Shown here piece by piece: positions 41,630 through 51,683 of a stretch of 64,000 nt of DNA. The stretch covers positions 1 to 64,000 of the forward strand of contig NZ_AGUF01000065.1 of the NCBI RefSeq assembly GCF_000236785.1, read 5' to 3'. The stretch is from Achromobacter arsenitoxydans SY8. GTDB lineage: Bacteria > Pseudomonadota > Gammaproteobacteria > Burkholderiales > Burkholderiaceae_B. The notes beneath the pieces were generated by a model that worked only from the letters and a program-made list of their open reading frames with translations, was not told where the DNA came from and made no database searches. The number at the start of each line of letters is the position of its first letter. Within the stretch, counting starts at the first letter, position 1. Position numbers and translations under genes: made by a program.

Positions 41630-42415
41630 ATGCACCCGATGCTCAACATCGCCATCAAGGCGGCCCGGCGTGCCGGCACCATTATCAACCGTGCCAGCAT
41701 GGATTTGGAACGACTCAGCGTGGCACGCAAGGGGCCGCGCGATTATGTCACGGAAGTCGATCGCGCCGCCGAAGAGTCCATCGTCGAGACGCTGCATGCC
41801 GCCTATCCGGACCACGCCGTGCTGGGCGAGGAATTCGGCCTGCAGGGCCCCGACCAAGCCGAATTCCAGTGGATCATAGATCCCCTGGACGGCACCACGA
41901 ACTTCATCCACGGCCTGCCCAACTACGCCGTGTCGATCGCGCTGACGCAGCGCGGCCAGGTCACGCAGGCGGTCATCTATGATCCGTCGCGCAATGAACT
42001 GTTCACGGCCAGCCGCGGCAGCGGCACCTTCCTGAACGACCGCCGCGTGCGCGTGTCCGGCCGCACCCGCTACCACGACGCGCTGCTGGGCGCGCACTGG
42101 CCCAACGCCGGCGATCCCGAACAGGGTTCGCAGCGTTTCCGCCAAATGGCCGAAGGCGCCACCGGCGTGCGCCGCCTGGGCTCCACCGTGCTGGACCTGG
42201 CCTACGTGGCCACCGGTCGCCTCGACGGCTTCTGCGGCGTGGGCCTGAAGCCTTGGGACCTCGCGGCGGGCAGCCTGATGGTCCTGGAAGCCGGCGGCCT
42301 GGTCGCTGATTTCGACGGCGAGCAAGGCTGGATGGACAGCGGCAACGTGCTGGCAGCCAGCCCGAAGATCTTCACGCAGATGCTGTCGTCGCTGAACCCC
42401 CCGTCGGCGGCCTGA
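41630..42415 (+). CDS. suhB: Inositol-1-monophosphatase SuhB
   Basis: 261 aa from the ATG of MHPMLNIAIKAARRAGTIIN. Metal-binding motifs are GEEFG (residues ~67-71), WIIDPLDGTTNFIHGLPNYA and the C-terminal GVGLKPWDLAAGSLMVLEAG. In E. coli, SuhB also acts with Nus factors in rRNA antitermination; that role is likely to hold but cannot be seen here. It is divergent from trmJ and ends in a strong terminator next to the DUF1016 remnant. Confidence 0.95.
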   Translation: MHPMLNIAIKAARRAGTIINRASMDLERLSVARKGPRDYVTEVDRAAEESIVETLHAAYPDHAVLGEEFGLQGPDQAEFQWIIDPLDGTTNFIHGLPNYAVSIALTQRGQVTQAVIYDPSRNELFTASRGSGTFLNDRRVRVSGRTRYHDALLGAHWPNAGDPEQGSQRFRQMAEGATGVRRLGSTVLDLAYVATGRLDGFCGVGLKPWDLAAGSLMVLEAGGLVADFDGEQGWMDSGNVLAASPKIFTQMLSSLNPPSAA

Positions 42416-42432
42416 TCGGCTTCGGCGCAAAG

Positions 42433-42460
42433 AAAACCGGCCTGGGGGCCGGTTTTTTTT
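42433..42460 (+). terminator. suhB terminator
   Basis: AAAACCGGCC-TGGG-GGCCGGTTTT followed by more T residues. Confidence 0.92.
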
Positions 42461-42464
42461 CACG

Positions 42465-42699
42465 ATCGTCGAATCCGAGCAGAATGGCAGGCGACGGGCC
42501 GGTTACGGCGAGCGGTTGATGGAACGATTGTCCGCCGACCTGACGGCGCGATATGGGCGCGGGTTCAGCCCCGACAACCTGGAGAACATGCGGCGATTCT
42601 TTGTCGCTTACCCCCTTGAGGCAATTTCCGAGACACTGTCTCGGAAATCTGGCGGAGGACTCAACGCTTGTTCAAGTGCGGCCGGCCAGGTGCGACCGG
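42465..42699 (+). pseudogene. DUF1016 (YhcG-type nuclease) N-terminal remnant
   Basis: The frame from 42465 reads IVESEQNGRRRAGYGERLME, then RLSADLTARYGRGFSPDNLE, then NMRRFFVAYPLEAISETLSR before degenerating. This is the characteristic start of the DUF1016/YhcG N-terminal domain (about 60 residues of roughly 340). There is no start codon in context, no nuclease domain, and the frame runs into the end of the opposite-strand ApbE gene. The fragment begins just after the suhB terminator, so it marks an old insertion or deletion junction at the edge of the nos cluster. Confidence 0.75.
42625..42649. repeat. Perfect 12-bp inverted repeat after nosX
   Basis: ATTTCCGAGACA-C-TGTCTCGGAAAT. It lies 51 bp beyond the stop of the ApbE/NosX gene and inside the DUF1016 remnant, with no T tract. 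It may terminate nos transcripts. Confidence 0.6.
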
Positions 42700-43698
42700 C
42701 TAGGAGCCGCCCGTCTGCGTTACCAGTCGGCCATCCGGCAACACCATCCACGCGCTGACGCCCAGGCTGCGAACCACGGCGGCGGTGTCCTTCAGCGGCA
42801 TGTTCGAAAAGGCGGTGGACAGCGCATCGGCGGCGGTCGCGGTGGACGCCATGACGGATACGCTGCGGTAGAGCGGGCGCGCGTGGCCGCTGCGCGGATC
42901 GAATAGGTGCGAGAACCGGCCCGCGGCGTCCAGCGGCGTTCCATAGCCGCCCGAAGTGGCCAGAGCCTGGTTGTTGACGGGCACCTGCGCCAGGATCTGG
43001 TCCGGGGCCAGGGGATCGGCCAGCCCTACGCGCCAGCCAGTCGCGCCTGCCGCGGCATCCAGTCCCCGGATCTCGCCCATGTCGATGAGGGCGCGTTCCA
43101 GTCCTGCGTCACGCAACAGTTCCGTCACCCGGTCGGTGATGTAGCCCTGGGCGATGCCATTGAGCGTGACGGCCATGCCGGGGCGCAATTGGATGCGCTG
43201 CGTATCCACGTTGACCGCCTTGTACGAAACGTGCTTGAGCGCCTGGGCGACGGCGGCTTGCGCCGGTCCATGGGGCGCGGCATCCGGCCGCGAGAAGTGG
43301 TCGGCGTACACGCGCCACAGCGGCTGCACGGTGGGATCGAACAGACCACCCGTCAGCGCGGCGTAGTGCCGGCTTTCGCTCAGCAGGCGGACCAGATCGG
43401 ACGGCGGGTCAACCAGATATCCCTGGCGGTTCAGGATCGACAAGGCGCTGTCTTCGCGGTACAGGCTGAACACGCCTTCCAGCCGGCGCAATTCCCGCAG
43501 CGCCCGTTCGATCAGCCGTTCGGCGGCCTGCCGGTCGGGGTGGTAGAGCCGCAGCTCGGCGTCCGCACCCAGCGCCACGCCTTGCCAGGAGGTAGGCGCA
43601 ATGGCGGCGTGCGCGCGGCGCAGCAGGCTGGGAGCGAGCGCCAGTGCAGATGACGCGGCGACGATGCCGATGAAGCGGCGGCGGGCGGAATGGATCAT
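42700..43698 (-). CDS. nosX: FAD:protein FMN transferase (ApbE family), NosX
   Basis: 332 aa with a Tat-like export signal (SARRRFIGIVAASSALALAP). The ApbE core includes RLEGVFSLYREDSALSILNR, GLFDPTVQPLWRVYADHF, the magnesium site region VTLNGIAQGYITDRVTELLR, DMGEIRGLDAAAG and ATSGGYGTPLDAAGRFSHLF. In nos clusters this enzyme attaches FMN to a threonine of the NosR flavoprotein domain. It is the last gene of nosRZDFYLX; NosR here carries the target-type SGATVT sequence. Confidence 0.93.
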   Translation of the reverse strand: MIHSARRRFIGIVAASSALALAPSLLRRAHAAIAPTSWQGVALGADAELRLYHPDRQAAERLIERALRELRRLEGVFSLYREDSALSILNRQGYLVDPPSDLVRLLSESRHYAALTGGLFDPTVQPLWRVYADHFSRPDAAPHGPAQAAVAQALKHVSYKAVNVDTQRIQLRPGMAVTLNGIAQGYITDRVTELLRDAGLERALIDMGEIRGLDAAAGATGWRVGLADPLAPDQILAQVPVNNQALATSGGYGTPLDAAGRFSHLFDPRSGHARPLYRSVSVMASTATAADALSTAFSNMPLKDTAAVVRSLGVSAWMVLPDGRLVTQTGGS

Positions 43699-43746
43699 GG
43701 CTGTCTGTAATGATGAAAGGCTGAGGGCGGAGCGGCGCGCCCCGCG

Positions 43747-44283
43747 CTACTGAGCGAAAACATAGTCCTCGGGCACTTCGGAGAAAGTCACGACGCGCCC
43801 GCCGTGGGCCTGGGCGAATTCGAGCGCTCGGGCTTTGTCCGAGAACGGCATGGCGTCCTCGGCTCCCATGCCGCCGATGAAGGCGCTTCCGATCACATAA
43901 AAGGCTTGCCGCGCGTCCACCCAGGACTGCGGATCGGCCGCGCCGTCCGCCTTCGTGGCGGCCATGTCATTGACGTAGATGGCGCTAAGGCCCTTGGGCT
44001 CTTCCGGCAGCATGGTGTATGCGAACACCTGCTTGACCGACGAGAACCACACCGGCGCGGCGCGGCCCTTGACGAAGATCTGCCCCTTGGGACCGGCGTG
44101 GTCCAGCAGCGCCATGCCGCAATAGTGGCCAACGGCCTCGGCGGTGACGGCCTGCGGCGCGGGCGGGGGCGCGGCGGGTTCATCGCCGCCGCAGGCCGAC
44201 AGCGACAGCAGCAGGAACAGCATCAGGATCAGGCCGGGCGCCAGCCTCAGGGCCAGCATCGCGGCCAGGCGTTGCGGGTTCAT
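43747..44283 (-). CDS. nosL: NosL copper lipoprotein
   Basis: 178 aa from the ATG at 44283, overlapping the nosY stop by four bases. The lipoprotein signal ends LLLSLSAC. The mature protein has the HYCGM motif (VGHYCGMALLDHAGPKGQIF), in which the Cys, Met and nearby His bind copper. NosL supplies Cu(I) for assembly of the N2O reductase copper sites together with NosDFY. Pro/Ala-rich linker (EPAAPPPAPQAV) after the lipid anchor. Confidence 0.93.
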   Translation of the reverse strand: MNPQRLAAMLALRLAPGLILMLFLLLSLSACGGDEPAAPPPAPQAVTAEAVGHYCGMALLDHAGPKGQIFVKGRAAPVWFSSVKQVFAYTMLPEEPKGLSAIYVNDMAATKADGAADPQSWVDARQAFYVIGSAFIGGMGAEDAMPFSDKARALEFAQAHGGRVVTFSEVPEDYVFAQ

Positions 44284-45110
44284 AGCTGTTTCCTCCGGAA
44301 GCAGACGGCCGCCAGCACGAAGGGAACGGCGATCCACAGCAATTGCGCGGCCAGCAGCAGCGGCACCGGCAGCCGGGCCTGGTCGCTTACGCCGGCCATG
44401 CCCGAGTACATCGAAATGTTCTCGAAGCCGGTCAGGTTCAACAGCCGGTACACGTCGGACGGGTTGGCGAGCAGCAGCGCATTGAGCAGGCCTGGCGTCA
44501 CGTGCCGTCCCTGGTCGGCGGCCAGCACGCCCAACAGGCCCATGTCGTAGATGACGACGAAGAAAAGCCACACGCCCAGGGCAATGCCCGCGGCGGTGGC
44601 GCGCTCGCGCACCAAGGTGCTGATCAGGTAGCCCATCGCCAGGAAGCTCGCGCCCAGCAGCACGCTGGCGCCGATCAGCATGGCGAAGGGCCGCCAGGCG
44701 CCGGCGTCCATGCCGCCGTACACCCATTGCAGCGCCAGTCCCGCCGACCCGTAGCCCGCGCCGGTGGCGATGGCCAGGATGGCCAGGTGCCCGATGAATT
44801 TGCCCATGATCACCTGCCACCGCGACACGGGATAGCTCAGGAGCAGGGCCATGGTGCCGCGGTCGACTTCGCCGACGATGGCGTCGTAGGCCAGCAGCAT
44901 TGCAATGAGCGGCACCAGGAAGATGGACAGGCTGGACAGGCTGACGACGGTGACCGTCAGCGGATCGACCTTCACGGCGCCGGTGGGAGCGCTGCCCAGA
45001 AGGCCAAGCGCCAGGGCCAGTGCGGCCAGCAGCACCGACGTCGCCAGCACCCAGCGGTTGCGCAGGCCGTCGCGGATTTCCTTGCCGATGATTGTGCTTA
45101 CCGCGTTCAT
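44280..45110 (-). CDS. nosY: NosY ABC permease
   Basis: 276 aa, about six transmembrane segments. The N-terminus NAVSTIIGKEIRDGLRNRWV is the amphipathic entry seen in ABC-2 exporters, and the large first periplasmic region and DAIVGEVDRGTMALLLSYPV motif fit NosY. It overlaps both neighbours by four bases. With NosF it forms the ABC complex that works with NosD in Cu site maturation. Confidence 0.95.
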   Translation of the reverse strand: MNAVSTIIGKEIRDGLRNRWVLATSVLLAALALALGLLGSAPTGAVKVDPLTVTVVSLSSLSIFLVPLIAMLLAYDAIVGEVDRGTMALLLSYPVSRWQVIMGKFIGHLAILAIATGAGYGSAGLALQWVYGGMDAGAWRPFAMLIGASVLLGASFLAMGYLISTLVRERATAAGIALGVWLFFVVIYDMGLLGVLAADQGRHVTPGLLNALLLANPSDVYRLLNLTGFENISMYSGMAGVSDQARLPVPLLLAAQLLWIAVPFVLAAVCFRRKQL

Positions 45111-46012
45111 GCGTCTTCCCGTTCAAGCAGGTGGGCGTAAATGTCGTCGAGGCCGGGCACCTGGATGTCCAGGTCGCTGATGGGCGCGGCGATGGCGCCG
45201 ATGCTGCGGATGGCGTCCACCTTGTCCGACTCGTGGCACACCAGTTCATAGCGTCCCGGTTCGACCCGGCGCCATGCCGGGGAGGGCGGGGCGTAGGTGT
45301 CCGACTGTCCGAGCGTTATGTTGATGCGGATCGGCAGGCCGGTGTCCCGGCGCAACGCGGACATGGCGCCGTCGGCGATCTTCACGCCCGCCTTCATGAC
45401 CACGATGCGGTCGGCGTGGCCGGCCAATTCGGACAACGCGTGTGTGCTGAGCAGGATCGTCGCGCCGCTGGCGCGCAGTTCGTGCACGATCTCGTAGAAC
45501 TTCAGGCGCGATGCGGGGTCCAGGCCGGTGGTGGGTTCGTCGAACAGCAGGATGCGGGGTTCTCCCAGCAGCGCCTGCGCCAGCGCCAGCCGCTGGCGCA
45601 TGCCTTTCGAGTAACCGCCGACGCGGCGGTGGGCGGCGCCCGAAATGCCCACCTTTTCCAGTAGTTCCGCATTGCGCGACAGCGGCTGGCATTTCAGCCG
45701 CGCGTAGAACGCAAGGGTCTCGGCGCCCGTCATGGCCGGATGCAGCGCCACGGTTTCCGGCAGGTAGCCGATCCTCGCGCGCAGGCGCGCGGCGGCCGGG
45801 CTGTGGGCGTCGTGGCCGAACAGCGTGACGCGGCCGTGCGTGGGGCGTATCAGGCCCAGAATCAGCTTGATCAGCGTGCTCTTGCCGGCGCCGTTGTGCC
45901 CGGCCAGCGCCACGCATTCGCCTTCGCGCAGGTCCAGGTCCAGGACGCTCACGGCCCGGTGTGTTCCATAGTGTTTGCTGACGCCCGAAAGCGTCACCAG
46001 GGCATTGCTCAT
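45107..46012 (-). CDS. nosF: NosF ABC ATPase
   Basis: 301 aa from the ATG at 46012, overlapping the nosD stop (ATGA). Walker A GHNGAGKSTL, signature GYSKGMRQR, Walker B ILLFDEPTTGLD and the switch LLSTHALSEL. The C-terminal ~70 residues are the short NosF-type extension. It energises the NosDFY system needed for the CuZ sulfide-copper cluster. Coupled translation with nosD and nosY indicates fixed stoichiometry. Confidence 0.95.
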   Translation of the reverse strand: MSNALVTLSGVSKHYGTHRAVSVLDLDLREGECVALAGHNGAGKSTLIKLILGLIRPTHGRVTLFGHDAHSPAAARLRARIGYLPETVALHPAMTGAETLAFYARLKCQPLSRNAELLEKVGISGAAHRRVGGYSKGMRQRLALAQALLGEPRILLFDEPTTGLDPASRLKFYEIVHELRASGATILLSTHALSELAGHADRIVVMKAGVKIADGAMSALRRDTGLPIRINITLGQSDTYAPPSPAWRRVEPGRYELVCHESDKVDAIRSIGAIAAPISDLDIQVPGLDDIYAHLLEREDA

Positions 46013-47307
46013 TGGGTTTCCTTGGCGGTCTGCACGGCGCGTGGCGCGGGTTTCATCAGCGGCGCGCTGTCGATGACGCCTCCGGGCAGGATGGCGGGGA
46101 ACTGGGATTGCGCCCAGCGCACCACCGAGATGGCCGGGCTGTTGAGCAATATGCGCGCCGCCGGGGCGCGCCACAGCAGCTGGTCCACCACGTCGTTCGG
46201 GCGGTAGGCCGTGTCGGCGATGCCGTCGCCGTCCAGGTCGAAGGCGGTGTTGTCGCTCCAGTAGTTGCCGCGTCCGCCGTCCGACCATTCCAGCACGCGG
46301 GTGCCCACGTACTTGACCTGGTTCCGGTTGTTGATGAAGGCGTTGCCGGTGATCCGGTTGCCTTCCGAGCCCGCGGTGAAGTGGATGCCGATGCCGCAGT
46401 TCGAGAAATGGTTGTCCGCAAAGCGGTTCTTGTTGGCGTTGTAGATGAACACGCACTTGTCCGCGCCATCCACCGTGTTGCCGGAGATGTCGGAGTTGTT
46501 GGCGTAGTTCATCATCAGGCCCTGTTCCACGTTCTTGACCGCCACGTTGTCCGTGACGACCAGGCGGTGGGAATACATGATGGCGTAGCCGATGTCATTG
46601 CCGGTGGACACGTTGCCGCTGATCTCGCTGTCGTTGGTGTACATGTAATGCACGCCGTAGCGCAGATCGTGGAAGCGGTTGCCGACGAACCGGTTCTTCT
46701 TGCTGGTGTTGACGAAAACGCCGTCGCGGCCGGCGGAGATGTCGTTGTCCACGACGGCGCTGCCGGGTGTGTTCCACAACGAGACGCCGTTGCCGCGTTC
46801 GGCCACGCGCAGCTCCCGGTTGCCCACGATGCGGTTGCCGCGCACCATCGCGTCGTCCGGGCCCCAGACATAGACGCCGAACAGGTTGTCCAGAATGTCG
46901 TTGTGTTCGACCAGCGCACGGTGCGCGCTGCGGTCCAGGAACACGCCCGCGTCCATGGCCGGCAGGTCCAGGCCGGAACGCGTGATGGTCAGGTTGCGCA
47001 CCGCGACGTCCGCGGCCTTGATCCACAAGGTGCGGCCCTGCCGGTCGCCGGCGATGATGGCGGAGCGGTCCCCAGGGCCTTCCAGCGTCAGGGGCTTGTC
47101 GATGACGATGGCGCCGGCATAAGTGCCCGGCGCCAATCGCAGCGTGTCGCCGGGCTGCGCCGCGGCGACCGCCCGGGCCAGATCCGCGCCCGCGGCCAGG
47201 TCCACCGTGGCGGCTGCGGCCGCGCCGTGCAGGACCGGGCCCAGGCCGGCCAGCGCAAGGCTGGCCGCGGCCCGCACCGCGTGTCGCAAGGTTGCGATGA
47301 AGACCAT
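46009..47307 (-). CDS. nosD: NosD periplasmic copper-processing protein
   Basis: 432 aa with a signal peptide (ASLALAGLGPVLHGAAAAAT). The rest is a right-handed parallel beta-helix of CASH/NosD repeats, visible as repeated N-x-I-x-G-N turns (NDILDNLFGVYVWGPDDAMV, NRIVGNRELRVAERGNGVSL, NDIGYAIMYSHRLVVTDNVA). It receives copper from NosL and transfers it toward NosZ with NosFY. It is six bp downstream of nosZ. Confidence 0.95.
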   Translation of the reverse strand: MVFIATLRHAVRAAASLALAGLGPVLHGAAAAATVDLAAGADLARAVAAAQPGDTLRLAPGTYAGAIVIDKPLTLEGPGDRSAIIAGDRQGRTLWIKAADVAVRNLTITRSGLDLPAMDAGVFLDRSAHRALVEHNDILDNLFGVYVWGPDDAMVRGNRIVGNRELRVAERGNGVSLWNTPGSAVVDNDISAGRDGVFVNTSKKNRFVGNRFHDLRYGVHYMYTNDSEISGNVSTGNDIGYAIMYSHRLVVTDNVAVKNVEQGLMMNYANNSDISGNTVDGADKCVFIYNANKNRFADNHFSNCGIGIHFTAGSEGNRITGNAFINNRNQVKYVGTRVLEWSDGGRGNYWSDNTAFDLDGDGIADTAYRPNDVVDQLLWRAPAARILLNSPAISVVRWAQSQFPAILPGGVIDSAPLMKPAPRAVQTAKETQ

Positions 47308-47313
47308 ACGTCG

Positions 47314-49227
47314 CTACGCGGACTTCTTGGGATGCACGATCATCTGGCCGGACATCTCCATGTGCAGCGCGTGGCAGAACCACTGGCAGTAGTACCAGTA
47401 CACGCCCGGACGGTCCGCCTTGAACGTGACCGACGACGTGGCCTGCGGCCCGATCTCCATGGCGATGCCATGGCCTTCCAGCGTGAAGCCGTGCGTCAGG
47501 TCTTCGATCACTTCCATGTTGGTCACGAACACCGTGACCTCGTCGCCCTGGTTCACTTCGAACTTCTTGATGCTGAACATGGGCGCGACGGCCATCATGT
47601 ACACGCGGACCTTGTTGCCGTCGCGCACCACCTTGGCGGCGTCCTCCAGCGACACGCCGTCCTTCTTGGCGATCTGGCGGGCGTCTTCCCACATTGGGTC
47701 GTCGCGCTTCCACACGCTGACCGGATTGACCTTGGACCGGTGCACCAGGCACATATCGTGCGGCTCGGCGAAGCTGGGGCCGTCATGCACGAGCTTCATT
47801 TCGTCGCCGGAGATGTCGATGAGCTGGTCGTTCTCGGGCTTGAGCGGGCCCACGTTGAGGAACCGGTCCTTCGAGAACTTGTTCAGCGACACCAGCCACT
47901 TGCCGTCGGCTTCCTTGGTCTCGCCCATCGTGGAGTGGTTGTGGCCGGGCTGGTAGTGCACGTCCAGCTTCTGGATGATGGGGTCGACCTTTTCGCCCTT
48001 GTAGGCGCGCTTGGCCTTGTCGATGTTCCACTTGACCATCTGACTGTCGATAAACAGCGTGGTGTAGGCGTTGCCGCGGCCGTCGAAGGCGGTGTGCAGC
48101 GGGCCCAGGCCCAACTGGGGCTCGGCCACGACGCAGTCGCGCGGCTTGATCTTGTCGGCGAACAGATCGTCCAGCTTGCGCACGTCGATCACCGTCACGG
48201 TGGGCGACAGCTTGCCGTTCAGCATGAGGTGGATGCCGTCGGGCGCGGCATTGCAGCCGTGGGGCGAGTTGGGCACCGGGATGTAGCGCGTGTACTTGGA
48301 ACCATGGCGGCCATCCACGACCGGCACGCCGCCCATGGTTTTGAAGTCGCCGTCCTTGATCGCCTGCTCGATGCGCTTGATGTTGAAGACGACGACCCAG
48401 TCCTGCTCGTTGGCCGACATTTCCTCGACGGTCACGCCCTTTTCCGAGTTGTAGCAGGTGGCGAAGGAGTACTTGCCTTGGTAGTCGGCGTCGCCGTTGT
48501 CCAGGTTGCCGTCCACCAGCACCTGCCAGGCGACCTTCATCGTGTCGCCGTCGATGGCGGAGTAGATGGCGAAGAAGTTCTTCTTGGGATCGTCGATCAG
48601 CTTGCCGTCGTTGGGCAGCGGCACGATGTGCTCGCCGTTGGCGAACACATAGCCGGTGCGCGGATAGCGCTGCGGACGCAGGCCGTGCACGCCCGAGACG
48701 TTAGGCAGCTCGGTGATCTTGTCGGTCTTCATCACGTCCAGGCGGATGCGGGCCACGCGGTTGTTGGCCTTGTCGTTGATGAAGAGATAGCGGCCGTCGT
48801 AGGTCTGGTCAGTGAACGACAGGTGAGGGTGGTGCGCGTCGCCGTTCGGGAACACGCCGCCCTTGTCCTTCAGGAATTCGCGGGTTTCGGGCGTCAGGCC
48901 TTCCGTGAGGATCTTGCGGCTTTCATTGGTGCGGCCCCAGCCCGTCGCGCTGCAATGGTTGAAGACGGGGATGCGCACGAGTTCGCGCATGGACGGCAGG
49001 CCCAGCACGCGCACTTCGCCCGATTGGCCGCTGGAGTTGAACGCGTAGTATTCGTCCAGCTCGCCCGGCGCGACATGCCCCAGCACGCCCGCGCCGGCTT
49101 TGCCCTCTTTGCCGTGCGCGGTGGGGATATGCGCGCCGGCAACGAGGCCAGCTGCGCCGGTGATGGCGGCGGTTCCCAGGAAGCCACGGCGTGTAAGGCC
49201 GGTTTTTTCGGGGGTCTTCTCGGACAT
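47314..49227 (-). CDS. nosZ: Nitrous oxide reductase NosZ (clade I, Tat-exported)
   Basis: 637 aa from the ATG at 49227. The Tat signal [20 protein letters not shown] places it in the TAT-type clade I. It reduces N2O to N2 in the periplasm. The CuZ histidines lie in the seven-bladed propeller (for example [48 protein letters not shown]). The C-terminal cupredoxin carries the CuA motif [12 protein letters not shown]. All expected ligands seem present, so the enzyme should be functional. Confidence 0.98.
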   Translation of the reverse strand: MSEKTPEKTGLTRRGFLGTAAITGAAGLVAGAHIPTAHGKEGKAGAGVLGHVAPGELDEYYAFNSSGQSGEVRVLGLPSMRELVRIPVFNHCSATGWGRTNESRKILTEGLTPETREFLKDKGGVFPNGDAHHPHLSFTDQTYDGRYLFINDKANNRVARIRLDVMKTDKITELPNVSGVHGLRPQRYPRTGYVFANGEHIVPLPNDGKLIDDPKKNFFAIYSAIDGDTMKVAWQVLVDGNLDNGDADYQGKYSFATCYNSEKGVTVEEMSANEQDWVVVFNIKRIEQAIKDGDFKTMGGVPVVDGRHGSKYTRYIPVPNSPHGCNAAPDGIHLMLNGKLSPTVTVIDVRKLDDLFADKIKPRDCVVAEPQLGLGPLHTAFDGRGNAYTTLFIDSQMVKWNIDKAKRAYKGEKVDPIIQKLDVHYQPGHNHSTMGETKEADGKWLVSLNKFSKDRFLNVGPLKPENDQLIDISGDEMKLVHDGPSFAEPHDMCLVHRSKVNPVSVWKRDDPMWEDARQIAKKDGVSLEDAAKVVRDGNKVRVYMMAVAPMFSIKKFEVNQGDEVTVFVTNMEVIEDLTHGFTLEGHGIAMEIGPQATSSVTFKADRPGVYWYYCQWFCHALHMEMSGQMIVHPKKSA

Positions 49228-49280
49228 GGATAACTCCTTGGTAGGGACGGCGCGTCGCGCCGTGGAACGAAAATCGTGTT

Positions 49281-51530
49281 TCACGATTCGTGGTTGGGGC
49301 GATTCGCCGGGGTAATGTTGGGCATGCGGCGCATCACGACCTCCTGCACCGCCGGTTCCGGAGGCGGCGCCGGGCGCCGTTCGCGCTTGGCCCGCTTCTG
49401 GATCAGGTGAGGGCACTTCTGGTCGTGGTGGTAGAGCATCTGGCAGTGCAGGCATTGAATGCACTCGTTCGGATTGATTTCTCCTGTGGGCTCGATGGCC
49501 TGCACCGGACATTCGTTGTTGCAGCGCTGACAGGGGTTGCCGCAATCGCGATAGCGCTTGAGCCAGTTGAAGATGCGCAGCCGGGCGGGAATGGCCAGCG
49601 CGGCGCCCAGCGGACAGAGATAGCGGCAGAAGAAGCGCTCGATGAACAGGCCCGCGGCAAGCAGCGCGACGGCGAACAGTACGAATGGCCAGTGGCGCAC
49701 GAAGTGCAGGATGATCGCCGTCTTGAAGGGCTCGACTTCGGCAAGCTGCTCGGCCACCGCCAGGTCGTATAGCGAGAACCCGAAGAGCAGCAGGAAAATC
49801 ACGTACTTCAAGGTGGACAGCCGCTGGTTCACGCCGTGGCGGACCTTCAGCTGGCGCACGCCCAGCCGGCGGGCGACGCGATTGGACAGTTCTTGCAGGG
49901 CGCCGAATGGGCAAAGCCAGCCGCAGAAGGCGCCGCGGTTCCAGAAGACCATCGAGATCGCGGTGGCGCACCACAGGATGAACACCATGGGATCCATCAG
50001 GAAGTATTCCCAGCGGAAATCGGTGCGCAGCGCCGAGAAGAACGTAAGCACGTTGACAATGGACAGTTGCGCCTGGCCATACCAGCCGATCCAGAACAGC
50101 GCGAAGGCCAGGAACGCCAGGCGCAGACGGTCATGCAGCAGGGGGCGGGCGGCAAGCTGGTCCTGGAAGAAGAAGATGCCCACCAGCACCACCAGCGCCA
50201 CGGTCAGGATGGCGATCTGTCCGGACTTGCCGCGCCAGATCTGCTTCCACAAGGCCGGCGCCGCGTCGGGGGCCTCAACCGCAGGGGCCGTAGCTGCAGG
50301 CGCGGCCTGCGCCGCCGCGGGGGCGGGGTCTACGGCGCGCGTGTAGGCCTTGGGCAGCTCGTAGGGCAGGTCGAACGTGACGAAGGCCTTGTCGGACACG
50401 GTCAGCACGCGCTGCACCATGAGCTGCAGGCGCCAGGGCCTGACCGGATCCAGCGCGGCGTCGTCGGGCACGACAAACAGCGCGACCTCTCGCAGCGCGG
50501 GCGCGCCCGCGGCGCTGATGTCCGCCAGCCGCTGGTGGTTGCGGTCGCGGAAGCGGAAGCTGCTTTCGTCCTGGATGATCTCGACGCGGTCGAAGATGCC
50601 GCCGCGGACATAGCCGGACCCCTTGAACGAATACAGGCCATTGCCCGCGACCAGCACGGCCTGCTGGCCGGGCTTGAGCCGTTCCTTCAGGCGCTGCCAG
50701 CCGGTATCGCCCAGCAGGCTGCGGCCGATGGAGGGCGCGCTGACCAGCGCGGCGTACAGGTCGATGAAGGTGTCGTCGGGGTCGCCTTCACTGTGTTCGG
50801 CGGCGTCCTTCCTGCCCGACCGCAGGAATGCCTGATTGACATCGGCGGGCGTCAGGCGCAGGTTGCGCACCGCGCCAGAGTCCAGCAGCGCCTGCCAGGA
50901 CTGCACGGTGTCCTGGGCTTCGTCCAGCACGCGGGTGGCCGCCGCGGGCGCGGCCTGCCGCAGGGCGCCGGCCTTGTCGATGCCGTGGGCGCGAGCCACC
51001 AAGATCGCCGATCGCGTGATGGTGTCGCCGATCACCATCAGCGTGACCGTCGCGCCGCTGACGATGTCCACGGGCGGCGGGGCGCCGTGGCGGGGCGGCG
51101 ACTCTACGAAGTTCAGGCCCACATAGCCCTGGATGAAGTGATCGACCTTGGATTGGGGAATGCCGATCAGCACGATGGGCTCGTGGTGTTCGACGAGCTT
51201 GGCGCCCATGATGCGCCCGCTGTCGGAAAGGCCCACCAGCACGTCGATCGGTTTGCTGGAGTAGCCGCGCGTATTGACGACGTCGGTCGTGAGATACACC
51301 AGGCCGAGCTGTCGGTCTCCCGCATAGACGCGGGCAACGGCGGGCTTGCCTTCGGCCGGGCCCACGCGGTCTGCGCCGGGAAACACCGCGTCGATGGGCG
51401 TGGACGCCAGGAACTCAGGCAGCCGCTGGGCCTGCGCCTGGCTGATAAACACGCACCACATCAAGAGGAAAAGGAGCGCGGCTTGAATGCACCATAAGAA
51501 CCCGCGATTTGATGCCGTACTGCCGCGCAT
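49281..51530 (-). CDS. nosR: NosR, membrane iron-sulfur flavoprotein for N2O reduction
   Basis: 749 aa. The N-terminal signal/anchor is followed by a periplasmic FMN domain with SGATVT ([20 protein letters not shown]), the FMN attachment site modified by NosX. Several transmembrane segments follow, with polyferredoxin-type CP motifs ([13 protein letters not shown] and [11 protein letters not shown]) and two 4Fe-4S sets ([13 protein letters not shown] and [18 protein letters not shown]). It donates electrons to NosZ and is needed for nosZ expression in some species. It is the first gene of the operon. Confidence 0.96.
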   Translation of the reverse strand: MRGSTASNRGFLWCIQAALLFLLMWCVFISQAQAQRLPEFLASTPIDAVFPGADRVGPAEGKPAVARVYAGDRQLGLVYLTTDVVNTRGYSSKPIDVLVGLSDSGRIMGAKLVEHHEPIVLIGIPQSKVDHFIQGYVGLNFVESPPRHGAPPPVDIVSGATVTLMVIGDTITRSAILVARAHGIDKAGALRQAAPAAATRVLDEAQDTVQSWQALLDSGAVRNLRLTPADVNQAFLRSGRKDAAEHSEGDPDDTFIDLYAALVSAPSIGRSLLGDTGWQRLKERLKPGQQAVLVAGNGLYSFKGSGYVRGGIFDRVEIIQDESSFRFRDRNHQRLADISAAGAPALREVALFVVPDDAALDPVRPWRLQLMVQRVLTVSDKAFVTFDLPYELPKAYTRAVDPAPAAAQAAPAATAPAVEAPDAAPALWKQIWRGKSGQIAILTVALVVLVGIFFFQDQLAARPLLHDRLRLAFLAFALFWIGWYGQAQLSIVNVLTFFSALRTDFRWEYFLMDPMVFILWCATAISMVFWNRGAFCGWLCPFGALQELSNRVARRLGVRQLKVRHGVNQRLSTLKYVIFLLLFGFSLYDLAVAEQLAEVEPFKTAIILHFVRHWPFVLFAVALLAAGLFIERFFCRYLCPLGAALAIPARLRIFNWLKRYRDCGNPCQRCNNECPVQAIEPTGEINPNECIQCLHCQMLYHHDQKCPHLIQKRAKRERRPAPPPEPAVQEVVMRRMPNITPANRPNHES

Positions 51531-51591
51531 GCTGAACTCTGTTGGACGTGTTTGCTTACGGGCATCCTACGAACTCAAGACAGGAACGCGA

Positions 51592-51605
51592 TTGCGGTAT
51601 GTCAA
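51592..51605 (-). promoter_or_regulatory. FNR/DNR-type box upstream of nosR
   Basis: TTGCG-GTAT-GTCAA has one perfect half site and two mismatches in the other half. Its centre is about 68 bp before the nosR start, suitable for a -41.5 activator site. Confidence 0.5.
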
Positions 51606-51628
51606 GCTGTGCATTTGAATGACTAATA

Positions 51629-51647
51629 CCCCTACGAAATGTAGGGG
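51629..51647. promoter_or_regulatory. CCCCTAC/GTAGGGG palindrome (NarL-like heptamer)
   Basis: CCCCTAC-GAAAT-GTAGGGG is a perfect 7-5-7 inverted repeat in the nosR-azurin gap. The preceding TA makes TACCCCT, which fits the NarL heptamer TACYYMT. The assignment to NarL is inference. Confidence 0.4.
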
Positions 51648-51683
51648 ATGTCCCGTGAATGCGGCATGATTGCGAGGGGCGGC

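Noticed and set aside
44284-45249. Extension of NosL to a 500-codon frame
   Set aside because: The extra part overlaps nosY in another frame; the lipoprotein signal starts at 44283.
46012-49233. Very long open frame (1073 codons) on the plus strand opposite nosD and nosZ
   Set aside because: It is an antisense artefact of GC-rich codon use; the protein is low-complexity Val/His/Arg/Ala without domains, while the minus strand encodes clear NosD and NosZ.
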